Shown: positions 51,484 to 62,338, counted from the stretch's first letter. The stretch: DNA of 64,000 nt from Paenibacillus terricola (GCF_014779765.1 NZ_JACXZA010000013.1:1-64000); one strand, 5' to 3'. The notes: a model not told the origin generated them from the letters alone. A program made the numbers and translations.

Positions 51484-52026
51484 ATGTCCCGTATTGGTCG
51501 CAAACCAATCGCTGTTCCAGCTGGTGTTACCATCAGTCTGAACGACAGCGCCATTACTGTAAAAGGTCCTAAGGGCACACTTTCCCGTAATCTGCACAAA
51601 GATATGAAGATCAATGTTGCTGAGAACGAGATCGTGGTTGAACGTCCTTCGGACAACAAACTTCACCGCTCCCTGCACGGAACGACGCGCAGCGTCATCT
51701 CTAACATGGTTAGCGGCGTAACAGAAGGTTACGCGAAGACACTTGAACTCGTCGGCGTAGGTTACCGTGCTAACAAGAGCGGCGAGAAAATCGTTCTTAG
51801 CGTAGGTTACTCTCACCCGGTTGAGATCGCTCCGGACAACGGCATCGAATTCGAACTGCCATCGCAAACGAAAATCATCGTTCGCGGCATCGATAAAGAG
51901 CTCGTTGGTGAAACGGCAGCAAAAATCCGTTCCGTTCGTGAACCAGAACCTTACAAAGGTAAAGGTATCAAGTACGAAGGCGAACGCATCCTCCGTAAAG
52001 AGGGTAAAGTTGGTAAGAAGAAATAA
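51484..52026 (+). CDS. rplF: Ribosomal protein L6 (uL6)
   Basis: 180 residues with two repeated domains, near the sarcin-ricin loop. The signature is [20 protein letters not shown] in the C-terminal part. ATG 51484 follows TTGGAGGTG. Confidence 0.98.
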   Translation: MSRIGRKPIAVPAGVTISLNDSAITVKGPKGTLSRNLHKDMKINVAENEIVVERPSDNKLHRSLHGTTRSVISNMVSGVTEGYAKTLELVGVGYRANKSGEKIVLSVGYSHPVEIAPDNGIEFELPSQTKIIVRGIDKELVGETAAKIRSVREPEPYKGKGIKYEGERILRKEGKVGKKK

Positions 52027-52089
52027 GTCGCTTAACAGTCGGCTTATCCCGATAGCTTCATAAGGCAAACGGAAAGGAGTGTTCTCCGA

Positions 52090-52458
52090 ATGATTACGAA
52101 GGGCGATAAAAACAAAGCTCGTTTGAAACGTCACCTGCGTGTTCGTAAGAAAATTAACGGTACGACTGCACGTCCGCGTCTGTCGGTATTCCGTTCTTCC
52201 AAGCATATGTACGCGCAATTGATCGACGATCTTAGCGGCGTAACAATCGCAGCAGCTTCCACGATGGATAAAGAGCTTGCTGAGTCTGTTGGCAACGGTG
52301 GTAACATTGAAGCGGCTAAGAAAGTTGGCGAATTGATCGCTGCTCGCGCTAAAGCGAAAGGTGTATCTGAAGTCGTTTTCGACCGCGGCGGTTATCTGTA
52401 CCATGGACGTATTCAAGCACTGGCTGATGCAGCTCGCGAAGCAGGGCTCGAATTCTAA
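52090..52458 (+). CDS. rplR: Ribosomal protein L18 (uL18)
   Basis: 122 residues, binds 5S r[23 protein letters not shown] and [20 protein letters not shown] are conserved. ATG 52090 follows AAAGGAGTG. Confidence 0.97.
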   Translation: MITKGDKNKARLKRHLRVRKKINGTTARPRLSVFRSSKHMYAQLIDDLSGVTIAAASTMDKELAESVGNGGNIEAAKKVGELIAARAKAKGVSEVVFDRGGYLYHGRIQALADAAREAGLEF

Positions 52459-52489
52459 TTTAAAATTTTTAACAAGGAGGTAAAACGAC

Positions 52490-52987
52490 TTGCGTGTAGA
52501 TCCGAATACGTTAGAACTGACAGAGAAGGTTGTCCACATCAACCGTGTATCCAAAGTAGTTAAAGGCGGACGTCGGTTCAGCTTCAGCGCACTCGTAGTT
52601 GTCGGCGACGGCAAAGGCTATGTAGGCGCTGGTATCGGTAAAGCTGCCGAAGTTCCAGATGCAATTCGCAAAGGTATTGAAGACGCGAAGAAGAATCTGG
52701 TTCACGTTCCACTCGTGGGAACGACGATCCCGCATCAAGTAATCGGTCACTTCGGTGCTGGCGAAGTATTGCTTAAGCCTGCTTCCCAAGGTACCGGTGT
52801 TATCGCTGGCGGCCCAGTTCGTGCAGTACTCGAACTGGCAGGCGTTGGCGATATTCTGACGAAATCGCTTGGTTCCTCAAACTCCATGAACATGGTTAAC
52901 GCAACGATTGAAGGCCTTTCGCGCCTGAAACGTGCGGAGGACGTGGCGAAGCTTCGCGGTAAAACCGTACAAGAGCTTCTGGGTTAA
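52490..52987 (+). CDS. rpsE: Ribosomal protein S5 (uS5)
   Basis: 165 residues, with the N-terminal RNA-binding domain ([20 protein letters not shown], about 26-45) and the [19 protein letters not shown] segment near the mRNA entry. The start is TTG 52490 after AAGGAGG. Confidence 0.97.
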   Translation: MRVDPNTLELTEKVVHINRVSKVVKGGRRFSFSALVVVGDGKGYVGAGIGKAAEVPDAIRKGIEDAKKNLVHVPLVGTTIPHQVIGHFGAGEVLLKPASQGTGVIAGGPVRAVLELAGVGDILTKSLGSSNSMNMVNATIEGLSRLKRAEDVAKLRGKTVQELLG

Positions 52988-53000
52988 GGAGGAAAACAAG

Positions 53001-53180
53001 ATGGCGAAATTACAAGTTACGCTTGTTCGCAGTTTGATCGGTCGCAACGAAAAGCAACGTGCTACGGTACAATCGTTTGGTCTGCGCAAGCTTCACCAAT
53101 CTGTTGTCCTGAACGACACTCCGGCGATTCGTGGCATGGTTAACGCTGTTAGCCACCTGATCAAAGTCGAAGAAGTATAA
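53001..53180 (+). CDS. rpmD: Ribosomal protein L30 (uL30)
   Basis: 59 residues ([20 protein letters not shown]), single-domain 50S protein. ATG 53001 is 13 nt after rpsE with TAAGGAGGA between; the frame is open upstream through rpsE, but that part is out of frame with rpsE and not real. Confidence 0.96.
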   Translation: MAKLQVTLVRSLIGRNEKQRATVQSFGLRKLHQSVVLNDTPAIRGMVNAVSHLIKVEEV

Positions 53181-53230
53181 ATAATACGAGCTTTTGTCAA
53201 GGCAAACCAATTAAGGAGGTGCTACGAACG

Positions 53231-53671
53231 ATGAAATTGCATGAGCTCCAACCTGCAGAAGGTTCCCGTAAAGAGCGCAAGCGCATCGGTCGCGGTATCG
53301 GTACCGGCAACGGTAAAACGGCCGGTCGTGGTCATAAAGGCCAGAACGCTCGCTCCGGCGGTGGCGTTCGTCCGGGCTTTGAGGGCGGTCAAAATCCATT
53401 GTACCGTCGTCTTCCGAAACGCGGCTTCAACAACCCATTCCGTAAGGAATTCGCGGTTGTGAACATTGAAGAATTGAACAGCTTTGCAGCAGGAACAGAA
53501 GTTACTCCTGAAGTGCTTCTGGAGAAAGGAATCGTCAAAAATCCACTGGGCGGCATTAAAGTCCTGGGTAATGGCGAAATCACGGTTCAACTGACTGTAA
53601 AGGCAAACAAATTCTCTCAATCTGCGGTAGAGAAAATCCAGGCTGCCGGCGGTAAAACCGAGGTGATCTAA
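53231..53671 (+). CDS. rplO: Ribosomal protein L15 (uL15)
   Basis: 146 residues; the N-terminal Gly/Arg-rich extension ([20 protein letters not shown]) winds into 23S rRNA. ATG 53231 follows AAGGAGGTG. The stop overlaps the secY start (TAATG). Confidence 0.97.
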   Translation: MKLHELQPAEGSRKERKRIGRGIGTGNGKTAGRGHKGQNARSGGGVRPGFEGGQNPLYRRLPKRGFNNPFRKEFAVVNIEELNSFAAGTEVTPEVLLEKGIVKNPLGGIKVLGNGEITVQLTVKANKFSQSAVEKIQAAGGKTEVI

Positions 53672-54969
53672 TGTTCAAGACGGTGTCCAACATTTGGAGA
53701 GTGGAAGACCTTCGCAAGAAGATCCTGTTTACCCTTTTCATCTTGCTTGTTTACCGAATCGGTTCGTTTATCCCGGTTCCGAATATTAACACAGACGTAT
53801 TCAAACAAGTCGATAGCGGGGCTGACCTGTTCGGCTTGTTGAATACCTTCTCGGGTGGCGCCTTGTTCCACTTCTCGATCTTCGCGATCGGGATTATGCC
53901 CTACATCACTTCTTCTATCATCGTACAGTTGCTGTCGATGGACGTTATTCCGAAGTTTACGGAATGGGCAAAAGAAGGCGAGAACGGCAAACGGAAACTG
54001 GCTCAAATCACTCGTTACGGTACCATTATCCTTGGTCTGGTCCAAGGCTTTGGTACGGCTGTTGGCTTTAACCGTAGATACTCATATGAGATGGTTATTG
54101 ATCCTAAGTTTACGACTTATGCAATGATCGCGATCATCCTGACTGCCGGTACGGCATTCTTGATGTGGCTCGGTGAGCAAATTACGGAACGCGGTATCGG
54201 CAACGGTATCTCGGTTCTGATCTTCGCGGGCATCGTCGCAGCTCTGCCTGGACATATTCGCGATATCTATGCTACAGAATTCGAGAACCCTGGTGATATG
54301 CTCTTCTGGAACATCTTGAAGGTGGTTATCATCGTAGTTGTCGCAATCGCGGTAATTGTTGGTGTCATCTTCGTTCAACAAGGTATCCGTAAGATCCCGG
54401 TACAATATGCTAAACGTGTAGTTGGCCGTAAGATGTACGGTGGTCAGTCGACTCACATTCCGCTGAAGGTAAACGGCGCAGGCGTTATTCCGGTTATCTT
54501 CGCCATCTCGCTGCTCATGTTCCCGATTACGATCGCGCAGTTCTGGGCAAACAAGGAATGGGCGAAATGGGTTATTCAGAACTTGTACTATGACAAACCA
54601 CTTGGTATGCTATTGTACGTGCTTCTGATTGTCGGCTTTACTTTCTTCTATACCTTCGTTCAGATCAACCCGGTTCAAATGGCAGATCAGATGAAGAAGA
54701 ACGGTGGTTACATCCCAGGTATTCGTCCTGGTAAACCAACGTCGTCGTACATCACGCGCGTTATGACTCGTCTTACGCTTGCGGGTGCGGTATTCTTGTC
54801 GGTCATCTCGTTGCTTCCAGTTGCATTTGGTGCAGCCGCAGATCTGCCGCAGTCGGTTCGACTCGGTGGTACTTCGCTTCTGATCGTTATCGGTGTTGCA
54901 CTTGATACGATGAAACAGATCGAAAGCCAGCTCATCAAACGTCACTACAAAGGGTTTATCAATAAATAA
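53671..54969 (+). CDS. secY: SecY, protein translocase channel subunit
   Basis: 432 residues with ten membrane segments; forms the channel with SecE and SecG. ERGIGNGISVLIFAGIVA and the plug region DLFGLLNTFSGGALFHFSIF are recognisable, and so are the C-terminal cytosolic loops for SecA. ATG 53671 overlaps the rplO stop. Confidence 0.98.
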   Translation: MFKTVSNIWRVEDLRKKILFTLFILLVYRIGSFIPVPNINTDVFKQVDSGADLFGLLNTFSGGALFHFSIFAIGIMPYITSSIIVQLLSMDVIPKFTEWAKEGENGKRKLAQITRYGTIILGLVQGFGTAVGFNRRYSYEMVIDPKFTTYAMIAIILTAGTAFLMWLGEQITERGIGNGISVLIFAGIVAALPGHIRDIYATEFENPGDMLFWNILKVVIIVVVAIAVIVGVIFVQQGIRKIPVQYAKRVVGRKMYGGQSTHIPLKVNGAGVIPVIFAISLLMFPITIAQFWANKEWAKWVIQNLYYDKPLGMLLYVLLIVGFTFFYTFVQINPVQMADQMKKNGGYIPGIRPGKPTSSYITRVMTRLTLAGAVFLSVISLLPVAFGAAADLPQSVRLGGTSLLIVIGVALDTMKQIESQLIKRHYKGFINK

Positions 54970-55039
54970 AGATAGGTTCATATCGGGGTCCTGGCATGCT
55001 GATCGTATGTCGGAACCCGAACGGACCTATTGTGCTTAA

Positions 55040-55704
<665 letters not shown>

Positions 55705-55705
<1 letters not shown>

Positions 55706-56469
55706 TGATTGTTTGCAAGTCGGAAGCAGAGCTCCGTTTGATGCGGGAAGCAGGGCGGATTGTTGCTGATACACATCGGCTGCTTAAACAATCGATACGG
55801 CCCGGCATTACGACTAGCGAACTGGACCAAATCGCCGAGACGTATATTCGAAGTCAGGGCGCCGTTCCATCTTTTAAAGGTTACAATCAATTTCCTGCCA
55901 GCATATGCACTTCTGTCAACGATCAGTTGGTGCATGGTATTCCGAATAGTAATCAGAAGCTGGCTGAAGGTGATATCATAAGCATTGATATCGGTGCGCA
56001 GTATCAGGGGTATCACGGCGACTCCGCTTGGACGTATGGCGTTGGTACAATCTCTGCTGAAGCGCAACGGTTGCTCGATGTATGTGAACAATCCCTTTAT
56101 GCGGGTCTTGAACTGATTAAACCGGATGTTCGACTCTTCACGATATCGCATGCCGTTCAGAAGGTTGTTGAGAATGCGGGATTATCGGTTGTTCGTGAGT
56201 ATGTCGGTCATGGAATCGGCACGAAGCTTCATGAAGAACCGCAAATTCCGAACTATGGGATTCCAGATCGGGGACCACGGCTTAAGCCAGGTATGGTTCT
56301 CTGCATCGAGCCTATGGTCAACATTGGAGAGCGCTATGTACGAACGCTTGAAGACAACTGGACGGTCGTCACGGTCGACGGCTCGTGGTGTGCGCATTTC
56401 GAGCATACAGTCGCCGTAACTGAAGATGGTTATGAGATACTAACCAAATCGGATGCTGAGGCGGGTTGA
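55705..56469 (+). CDS. map: Map, type I methionine aminopeptidase
   Basis: 254 residues. It removes the initiator methionine co-translationally. Metal ligands fall in [18 protein letters not shown] (two Asp), [20 protein letters not shown] (His) and EPMVNIGE plus [13 protein letters not shown] (Glu). The ATG overlaps the adk stop (TAATG), and its stop overlaps the next start. Confidence 0.96.
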
Positions 56470-56756
56470 TGCACGTGGATGTTACACCGCAGATCGGTCA
56501 AATCGCATCCGTGCTTCGCGGCAAGGATGAGGGCGGTTATGCGGTTATCATCGGCATCGTCGATGAACGTTTCGTACTTATTGCCGATGGCGATAAGAAA
56601 CGATTCGATCGGCCGAAGAAGAAGAACATTGCGCACCTTGAGTTACAGTCGGTCATCAACACCGAAGTTGTCAACAGCATGAATGAGACCGGCCGGGTGA
56701 CGAATGCCAAGCTGCGCTACGCGATTCAGAAGTTCGTGCAAGCGAAAGGAGAATGA
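56469..56756 (+). CDS. KOW-domain RNA-binding protein (YbzG-like)
   Basis: 95 residues. The N-terminal KOW/L14e-like fold ([20 protein letters not shown], about 9-28) precedes a basic helix. It lies between map and infA as the small KOW gene of Bacillus does. A ribosome-linked RNA-binding role is inferred from fold and place. The ATG overlaps the map stop by one base. Confidence 0.88.
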   Translation: MHVDVTPQIGQIASVLRGKDEGGYAVIIGIVDERFVLIADGDKKRFDRPKKKNIAHLELQSVINTEVVNSMNETGRVTNAKLRYAIQKFVQAKGE

Positions 56757-56758
56757 CG

Positions 56759-57129
<371 letters not shown>

Positions 57130-57151
57130 ATAAAGGAGGGAACCAAGACAT

Positions 57152-57520
57152 ATGGCACGTATTGCTGGTGTAGACTTGCCACGTGACAAACGCGTTGAAA
57201 TCGCGCTGCAATATATCTTCGGTATCGGTCAAACGACTGCTAAGAAGATTCTTGCAACGACGGGCGTTAGCGCTCAAACGCGTGTTCGTGATCTGACGGA
57301 AGATGAAGTTAGCAAACTTCGCGAAACAATCGACAAGTCGGTTAAAGTAGAAGGCGATCTTCGTCGTGAGATCTCGCTGAACATCAAACGTCTCATCGAG
57401 ATCGGCTGCTACCGTGGTGTTCGTCACCGTCGTGGACTGCCTGTTCGTGGTCAACGTACGAAAACGAATGCTCGCACGCGCAAAGGTCCTCGTCGGACTG
57501 TAGCTAACAAGAAGAAATAA
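57152..57520 (+). CDS. rpsM: Ribosomal protein S13 (uS13)
   Basis: 122 residues. It forms a bridge to 50S; the C-terminal tail ([20 protein letters not shown]) contacts P-site tRNA. ATG 57152 follows AAAGGAGGG. Confidence 0.98.
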   Translation: MARIAGVDLPRDKRVEIALQYIFGIGQTTAKKILATTGVSAQTRVRDLTEDEVSKLRETIDKSVKVEGDLRREISLNIKRLIEIGCYRGVRHRRGLPVRGQRTKTNARTRKGPRRTVANKKK

Positions 57521-57539
57521 GAAGGGAGGATAACACACA

Positions 57540-57935
57540 ATGGCTAAACCTAAAAAAGTCGTACGTACGAAACGTCGTGACCGTAAAAATATCGACTCCG
57601 GCGTAGCGCACATCCGTTCGACGTTCAACAACACGATCGTTACGATCACGGATCCGCACGGCAATGCAATCTCTTGGGCAAGCTCCGGTAACCTTGGTTT
57701 CAAGGGCTCCCGTAAGAGCACGCCATTCGCAGCTCAGATGGCTGCTGAAACAGCTGCTAAAGCTGCAATGGAGCATGGCATGAAAGTCGTAGAGGTTATG
57801 GTTAAAGGACCAGGTGCTGGCCGCGAAGCGGCAATCCGTTCCCTGCAAGCAGCAGGTCTTGAAGTTAACCTGATTAAAGACGTAACGCCGGTTCCACACA
57901 ACGGCTGCCGTCCACCGAAACGTCGCCGCGTATAA
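57540..57935 (+). CDS. rpsK: Ribosomal protein S11 (uS11)
   Basis: 131 residues in the 30S platform. [20 protein letters not shown] and the C-terminal [15 protein letters not shown] are characteristic. ATG 57540 follows GAAGGGAGGA. Confidence 0.98.
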   Translation: MAKPKKVVRTKRRDRKNIDSGVAHIRSTFNNTIVTITDPHGNAISWASSGNLGFKGSRKSTPFAAQMAAETAAKAAMEHGMKVVEVMVKGPGAGREAAIRSLQAAGLEVNLIKDVTPVPHNGCRPPKRRRV

Positions 57936-58061
57936 TTCAGTCTTTACGTGGTATCAAATTACAGCAACTTGTGAATAATGGTTGTGAAGGTTTGGCATAC
58001 TACATGATTCGACTGAACACGTACGGTGAACGGAGCGACGTTTTGAAGGAGGGTACTACTA

Positions 58062-59006
58062 GTGATTGAGATCGAAAAGCCGAAAATCGAAACCGTAGAG
58101 CTCAATGAGAATGGCACATATGGACGTTTTGTTGTTGAACCACTGGAGCGCGGATACGGAACGACGCTGGGGAATTCGCTTCGTCGGATTCTGCTGTCGT
58201 CGCTGCCAGGCGCAGCTGTGACTTCGGTGCAAATCGATGGTGTGCTTCATGAATTTTCTACGGTTCCCGGTGTGATTGAGGACGTTACCGAAATCATACT
58301 GAACCTGAAAGGCCTGTCGCTCAAAATCCACTCCGACGAAGAGAAGGTGCTGGAAATTGATGCAGAAGGCGAAGGGAACGTAACGGCGGGCGACATTCGA
58401 GCGGACAGCGATGTCGAGATTTTGAACCCTGATCTTCATATCGCGACCTTAGCCTCCGGTGCACGGCTCCATATGCGGGTATTCGCCAATCGTGGACGCG
58501 GGTACGTACCTGCGGATCGGAATAAGAAAGAAGATCAACCGATCGGCGTAATTCCTATTGATTCGATCTACACGCCCATTACCCGTGTCAATTACAGCGT
58601 AGAAAATACTCGTGTCGGCCAAGTTACCAACTATGACAAGCTCACCTTAGAAGTTTGGACTGATGGAAGTATTCGACCGGAAGAGGCTGTTAGCCTCGGC
58701 GCTAAAATTTTGACCGAGCATTTGGACCTGTTCGTCGGATTGACCGATGAAGCCAAAGACGCGGAAATTATGGTCGAGAAAGAAGAAGATAAGAAAGAGA
58801 AAGTACTCGAGATGACGATCGAGGAACTGGATCTTTCCGTTCGTTCTTACAACTGCTTGAAACGTGCAGGCATCAATACTGTTCAAGAGCTGATCACGAA
58901 AACCGAAGAAGATATGATGAAGGTGCGCAACCTCGGACGCAAATCTTTGGAGGAAGTACAAGAGAAGCTAGAGGAACTTGGTTTGGGCCTCCGCATGGAA
59001 GAATAG
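58062..59006 (+). CDS. rpoA: RpoA, RNA polymerase alpha subunit
   Basis: 314 residues. N-terminal dimerisation domain ([20 protein letters not shown], about 26-45), a linker rich in acidic and lysine residues ([10 protein letters not shown]), and a C-terminal helix-hairpin-helix domain ([20 protein letters not shown]) that contacts UP elements and activators. The start is GTG 58062 after GAAGGAGGG. Confidence 0.98.
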   Translation: MIEIEKPKIETVELNENGTYGRFVVEPLERGYGTTLGNSLRRILLSSLPGAAVTSVQIDGVLHEFSTVPGVIEDVTEIILNLKGLSLKIHSDEEKVLEIDAEGEGNVTAGDIRADSDVEILNPDLHIATLASGARLHMRVFANRGRGYVPADRNKKEDQPIGVIPIDSIYTPITRVNYSVENTRVGQVTNYDKLTLEVWTDGSIRPEEAVSLGAKILTEHLDLFVGLTDEAKDAEIMVEKEEDKKEKVLEMTIEELDLSVRSYNCLKRAGINTVQELITKTEEDMMKVRNLGRKSLEEVQEKLEELGLGLRMEE

Positions 59007-59052
59007 ATAGCAGCAGCATGCAAATGCAATCTTGCAGAAGGAGGAGAAATCG

Positions 59053-59418
59053 ATGGCATACCAAAAATTGGGCCGTGACGCGAGCGCGCGTAAAGCTCTT
59101 TTCCGCGACCTCGTAACGGACCTGTTCCTGTATGAGCGCATCCAAACGACGGAAGCTAAAGCGAAAGAAGTTCGTTCGATCGCTGAGAAGCTCATCACGA
59201 AGGCGAAAAAAGGTGATCTTCACGCTCGTCGCCAAGTGGCAGCTTTCGTTCGTCGTGAAACAGTTGACGGTGAACAAGACGCTATTCAAAAACTGTTCTC
59301 CGAACTGGCCACCCGTTACTCGGAACGTGCGGGCGGATACACGCGGATTCTTAAACTGGGACCGCGCCGCGGTGATTCAGCGCCAATGGTGTATTTGGAA
59401 CTGGTAGATCGCGCGTAA
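59053..59418 (+). CDS. rplQ: Ribosomal protein L17 (bL17)
   Basis: 121 residues at the tunnel exit. [20 protein letters not shown] and [20 protein letters not shown] are conserved. ATG 59053 follows AAGGAGGAG. It is the last gene of the rpsJ-rplQ cluster, followed by a terminator. Confidence 0.97.
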   Translation: MAYQKLGRDASARKALFRDLVTDLFLYERIQTTEAKAKEVRSIAEKLITKAKKGDLHARRQVAAFVRRETVDGEQDAIQKLFSELATRYSERAGGYTRILKLGPRRGDSAPMVYLELVDRA

Positions 59419-59440
59419 TCGACCGGATGGATCGGATGAG

Positions 59441-59471
59441 AAAGGGTGGACCTTCGCGGCCACCTTTTTTT
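59441..59471 (+). terminator. Terminator of the S10-spc-alpha cluster
   Basis: GGTGG and CCACC (with flanking A-T pairs) around a 10-nt loop, followed by seven T. Confidence 0.9.
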
Positions 59472-59720
59472 CTTGGAATGAATGGAACGCGTGGGTGCGT
59501 TGCGAGCAAGTAGCTGTTTCGAGGAAGGAAGGTCACGGTTGCAACGGCTTCGCCTGTGCATTCCGAGCATGCGTCAAGCACGCGCCTCCCGTTGAACTGT
59601 TGTTCCTATGAACTATTCTAATAGGGTAGGGAACATCCATTCAAAAGTCGGATGTAAACTCGTGCACCTGCCGCTGATCTCCACGCATTCTCGCATTCCA
59701 TTGGGGATATAACTTAATTT

Positions 59721-59750
59721 GCCGGCTCGTAATACATGAGCCGGCATTTT
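59721..59750. terminator. Terminator-like hairpin in the gap
   Basis: GCCGGCTC and GAGCCGGC with a 9-nt loop, followed by ATTTTC. It could be a weak second terminator. Confidence 0.5.
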
Positions 59751-59781
59751 CGGGCCCTTTGCGCCCTGCGTAATGACCTAT

Positions 59782-59825
59782 TCACAGGTGGATAACTCTG
59801 ATTCTCTCAAGTTATCCACCTGTGA
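59782..59825. repeat. Perfect 16-bp inverted repeat with DnaA-box-like arms
   Basis: TCACAGGTGGATAACT and AGTTATCCACCTGTGA are exact reverse complements around a 12-nt loop. Each arm contains TTATCCACC, one base from the DnaA box TTATCCACA. There is no T run, so it is not an intrinsic terminator. Confidence 0.7.
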
Positions 59826-60000
59826 TCAGTGGTGACTCATCCTTCGATTTGCATTTTCACTGTGGAAACTGTGGAGAAGCGTGTGGATTTGGGGATATCG
59901 TTACTAGAATACGACTGGCCGCTGTGGATACGCACGTTTGCTGTTTGCACATGAACTCTAAAGCGCGTTTGCGCGCCAAGGGGAGAACACCAACAGTAGA

Positions 60001-60125
60001 GCGTGTCCCACAGGGACGAAAGCGGCTTGTGGCACTTAGTTACATCGAAGCGTCGTATCGTTCGCGGGCGTTCGAATGCATCTAGGAAGCCCCACAAGGA
60101 AGCGTGTCCCAACGGGACGTAAGCG
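60001..60125. repeat. Two copies of a GCGTGTCCCA...GGGACG palindromic repeat
   Basis: GCGTGTCCCACAGGGACGAAAGCG (shown in part) at 60001 and GCGTGTCCCAACGGGACGTAAGCG at 60102 share an almost identical core in which TCCC pairs with GGGA. The function is unknown. Confidence 0.65.
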
Positions 60126-60162
60126 AGCACACCGACTAGCGTATCAAAGTAACCATTCCCGG

Positions 60163-60446
60163 AGTCCAGAGGGCGGAGCTCTCTGGGGTCCTCCCTCTGG
60201 CCAGAGGGAGGATTTAGGTGGGAGTCGGCAAAATGGGAGTTCAGAGGGCGCCAGCCCTATGGGTCCTACACAGGATTTAGGCTGGTATTCAGAGGGCGTT
60301 AGCCCTTTGATTCCTGCTCATGTTGGTGTCTATAAAGAGGGTGTCCAGAGGGCGTCAGCCCTTAGGGGCCTATAACAGGAATTAGGTGGGTGTCCAGAGG
60401 GCGCAGCCCTTTGGGTCTTCCCTAGAGAGGGAGGATATAGGTGAGT
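60163..60446 (+). repeat. Five degenerate CAGAGGGCG palindromic repeats
   Basis: Copies begin at 60167, 60242, 60290, 60346 and 60395. The shared core is CAGAGGGCGNNAGCCCTTTG, where AGGGC pairs with GCCCT, followed by GGTCCT and then GGATTTAGGTGGG. Spacing varies (75, 48, 56 and 49 nt). The last copy runs into the truA start. Confidence 0.8.
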
Positions 60447-61226
60447 AGAAACATAGTGATGGTAGTCAGTTACGACGGAACGACATATAGCGGCTTTCAG
60501 TCGCAGCCTAGCGGCAATACGATTCAGGATATCCTTGAAGCGGCTATTAAGACGCTGACAGGCGAGGAGCTTCGCATTATCGGCTCCGGCCGAACAGACG
60601 CAGGTGTGCATGCTCGAGGGCAGGTGTTTAACTTCCATACGGAGTCCCGTATTCCACAGGAACGTTGGGCGCTCGCAATCAACACAAGGCTGCCTGACGA
60701 TGTTGTCGTGTTGGAGGCTTGGGAAGCGCCTGAAGCGTTTCACGCGCGCCATTCGGCGAAGCGGAAGACGTACCGCTATACAATCGACCGTCATAAGTTT
60801 CCGGATGTCTTCAGCCGTCATTATGCGTTTCACCACCCGACGCCGCTTAATGTCGCTGCGATGCGTGAGGCAATTGCACATCTTGTAGGTGAGCATGACT
60901 TCACGTCGTTCACATCGATCCAATCTACACAACTTCATCATGTTCGCACCATATTCGAGACGCGTATTGAAGAGGATGGGCCTATGCTGCATCTGTTCGT
61001 GACGGGCAGCGGCTTCCTTTATAATATGGTTCGGATTATTGCGGGTACGATGATGTGGGTCGGTGAAGGTAAATTGTCGCCTGGCGATATCCCTTCGATG
61101 CTTAAGGCGGTGGATCGGACAACGACCGGTCCAACGGCGATGGCACATGGACTGATGCTGTGGGAAGTCGAATATCCGGTTGAAGAGTCGAGATTGCAGA
61201 TTTCGGCGCAGGAAAGCGCAAATTAG
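60441..61226 (+). CDS. truA: TruA, tRNA pseudouridine(38-40) synthase
   Basis: 261 residues. It makes pseudouridine at positions 38-40 of tRNA anticodon arms. The catalytic Asp53 is in GSGRTDAGVHARGQV (48-62). YDGTTYSGFQ (11-20) and GSGFLYNMVRIIAGT are conserved. The start is GTG 60441 with AGGGAGGA at 60428-60435. Both the start codon and the ribosome binding site lie in the last palindromic repeat copy. Confidence 0.95.
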   Translation: MSRNIVMVVSYDGTTYSGFQSQPSGNTIQDILEAAIKTLTGEELRIIGSGRTDAGVHARGQVFNFHTESRIPQERWALAINTRLPDDVVVLEAWEAPEAFHARHSAKRKTYRYTIDRHKFPDVFSRHYAFHHPTPLNVAAMREAIAHLVGEHDFTSFTSIQSTQLHHVRTIFETRIEEDGPMLHLFVTGSGFLYNMVRIIAGTMMWVGEGKLSPGDIPSMLKAVDRTTTGPTAMAHGLMLWEVEYPVEESRLQISAQESAN

Positions 61227-61249
61227 CTGTATTTTACAAGTTAAACCTC

Positions 61250-61278
61250 TTGCGAAAGTCCAGTATTTATAGTAGTAT
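61250..61278 (+). promoter_or_regulatory. Promoter of rplM-rpsI
   Basis: TTGCGA, a 17-nt spacer and TAGTAT. Confidence 0.6.
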
Positions 61279-61287
61279 ATAACTTGT

Positions 61288-61327
61288 GCATTTTTAATGG
61301 CTATCCCACAGCCCCGATTAGAAATGC
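61288..61327 (+). promoter_or_regulatory. Possible structured leader of rplM
   Basis: GCATTT pairs with AAATGC, enclosing a GGCT/AGCC hairpin, directly after the promoter. Firmicute rplM genes often carry an L13 leader here; identity is a guess from place. Confidence 0.4.
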
Positions 61328-61434
61328 TCCAACCAAACGAGCAATAGATGTAATTTAGACGATGAATTATCAGCTTGAAACGCGAACGTTTCATTATAAA
61401 TGGATTGCTGAAACATTTTTAAGGAGGAACACCC

Positions 61435-61872
61435 ATGCGTACTACCTTTATGGCTAAGCCTAACGAAGTCGATCGCAAGTGGTTTGTTATCGATGCAGAA
61501 GGCAAAACGCTGGGCCGTCTGGCCAGCGAAGCAGCTGCCTTGATCCGCGGTAAGCACAAACCACAATTTACGCCTCATGTTGACACTGGTGACTTCGTAG
61601 TCATCATCAACGCTGAGAAAATTGTCCTCACGGGCAAAAAGCTTCAAAACAAAAAATACTATCGCCACTCGATGTATCCAGGTGGTCTGAAAGTATTCTC
61701 GGCTAACGACATGCTTCAAAAGCATCCTGAGCGCGTTCTCGAAGCAGCTGTACACGGCATGCTTCCTAAGAACCGTCTGGGCGACAAAATGAAGCTCAAA
61801 CTCAAAGTATATGCAGGTTCGGAACATCCGCATCAAGCACAAAACCCTGAAGTGTACGAGCTTCGCGGTTAA
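61435..61872 (+). CDS. rplM: Ribosomal protein L13 (uL13)
   Basis: 145 residues, an early-assembly 50S protein. [20 protein letters not shown] and [20 protein letters not shown] are conserved. ATG 61435 follows AAGGAGG at 7 nt. rpsI follows after 18 nt. Confidence 0.97.
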   Translation: MRTTFMAKPNEVDRKWFVIDAEGKTLGRLASEAAALIRGKHKPQFTPHVDTGDFVVIINAEKIVLTGKKLQNKKYYRHSMYPGGLKVFSANDMLQKHPERVLEAAVHGMLPKNRLGDKMKLKLKVYAGSEHPHQAQNPEVYELRG

Positions 61873-61890
61873 TAAAAGGAGGACAGTTTC

Positions 61891-62283
61891 ATGGCACAAG
61901 TTCAATACTATGGAACCGGTCGTCGTAAACACTCCGTAGCACGCGTTCGTCTCGTGCCGGGTGAAGGACGAATCACTATCAACAAACGTGACCTGAATGA
62001 ATATTTCGGTCTTGAAACACTGAAGCTGATCGTTAAACAACCGCTGACACTGACGGATACGACGGGCAAATACGACGTAATCGTTATCGCTAACGGCGGC
62101 GGTATCTCCGGTCAAGCTGGTGCAATCCGTCACGGTATTTCCCGTGCACTGCTCAAAGCAGACCCTGAGTTCCGTGGTTCTCTGAAACGCGCTGGCTTCC
62201 TGACGCGTGACCCACGTATGAAAGAACGTAAGAAATACGGTCTCAAAGCAGCTCGTCGCGCTCCACAATTCTCGAAACGTTAA
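61891..62283 (+). CDS. rpsI: Ribosomal protein S9 (uS9)
   Basis: 130 residues. The C-terminal tail [12 protein letters not shown] reaches the P-site t[22 protein letters not shown] opens the protein. ATG 61891 follows AAAGGAGGA. Confidence 0.98.
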   Translation: MAQVQYYGTGRRKHSVARVRLVPGEGRITINKRDLNEYFGLETLKLIVKQPLTLTDTTGKYDVIVIANGGGISGQAGAIRHGISRALLKADPEFRGSLKRAGFLTRDPRMKERKKYGLKAARRAPQFSKR

Positions 62284-62293
62284 TTTCGAGTCC

Positions 62294-62338
62294 AATACCT
62301 CTTCTGCAGCATGTATATGCTCGGAAGGGGTATTTTTT
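62294..62338 (+). terminator. Terminator of rplM-rpsI
   Basis: AATACC(T)CTTC pairs with GGAAGGGGTATT, with GCAGCAT/ATGC contacts inside, followed by TTTTTT. Confidence 0.85.

Larger units (their letters stand above)
59472..60440. other. Gene-free, repeat-rich gap in place of ecfA1-ecfA2-ecfT
   Basis: About 970 bp without a credible gene. It holds a GCCGGCTC/GAGCCGGC hairpin (59721-59745), a perfect 16-bp inverted repeat with DnaA-box-like arms (59782-59825), several TGTGGA words up to 59935, two copies of GCGTGTCCCA-type repeats (60001-60025, 60102-60125) and five CAGAGGGCG palindromic repeats (60163-60446). In Bacillus this position carries the energy-coupling factor transporter genes. Confidence 0.75.

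Noticed and set aside
59822-60375. Two + strand frames of 87 and 99 codons and a minus-strand frame of 97 codons in the gap before truA
   Set aside because: They run through palindromic repeats, have no ribosome binding site, and show composition dictated by the repeats.
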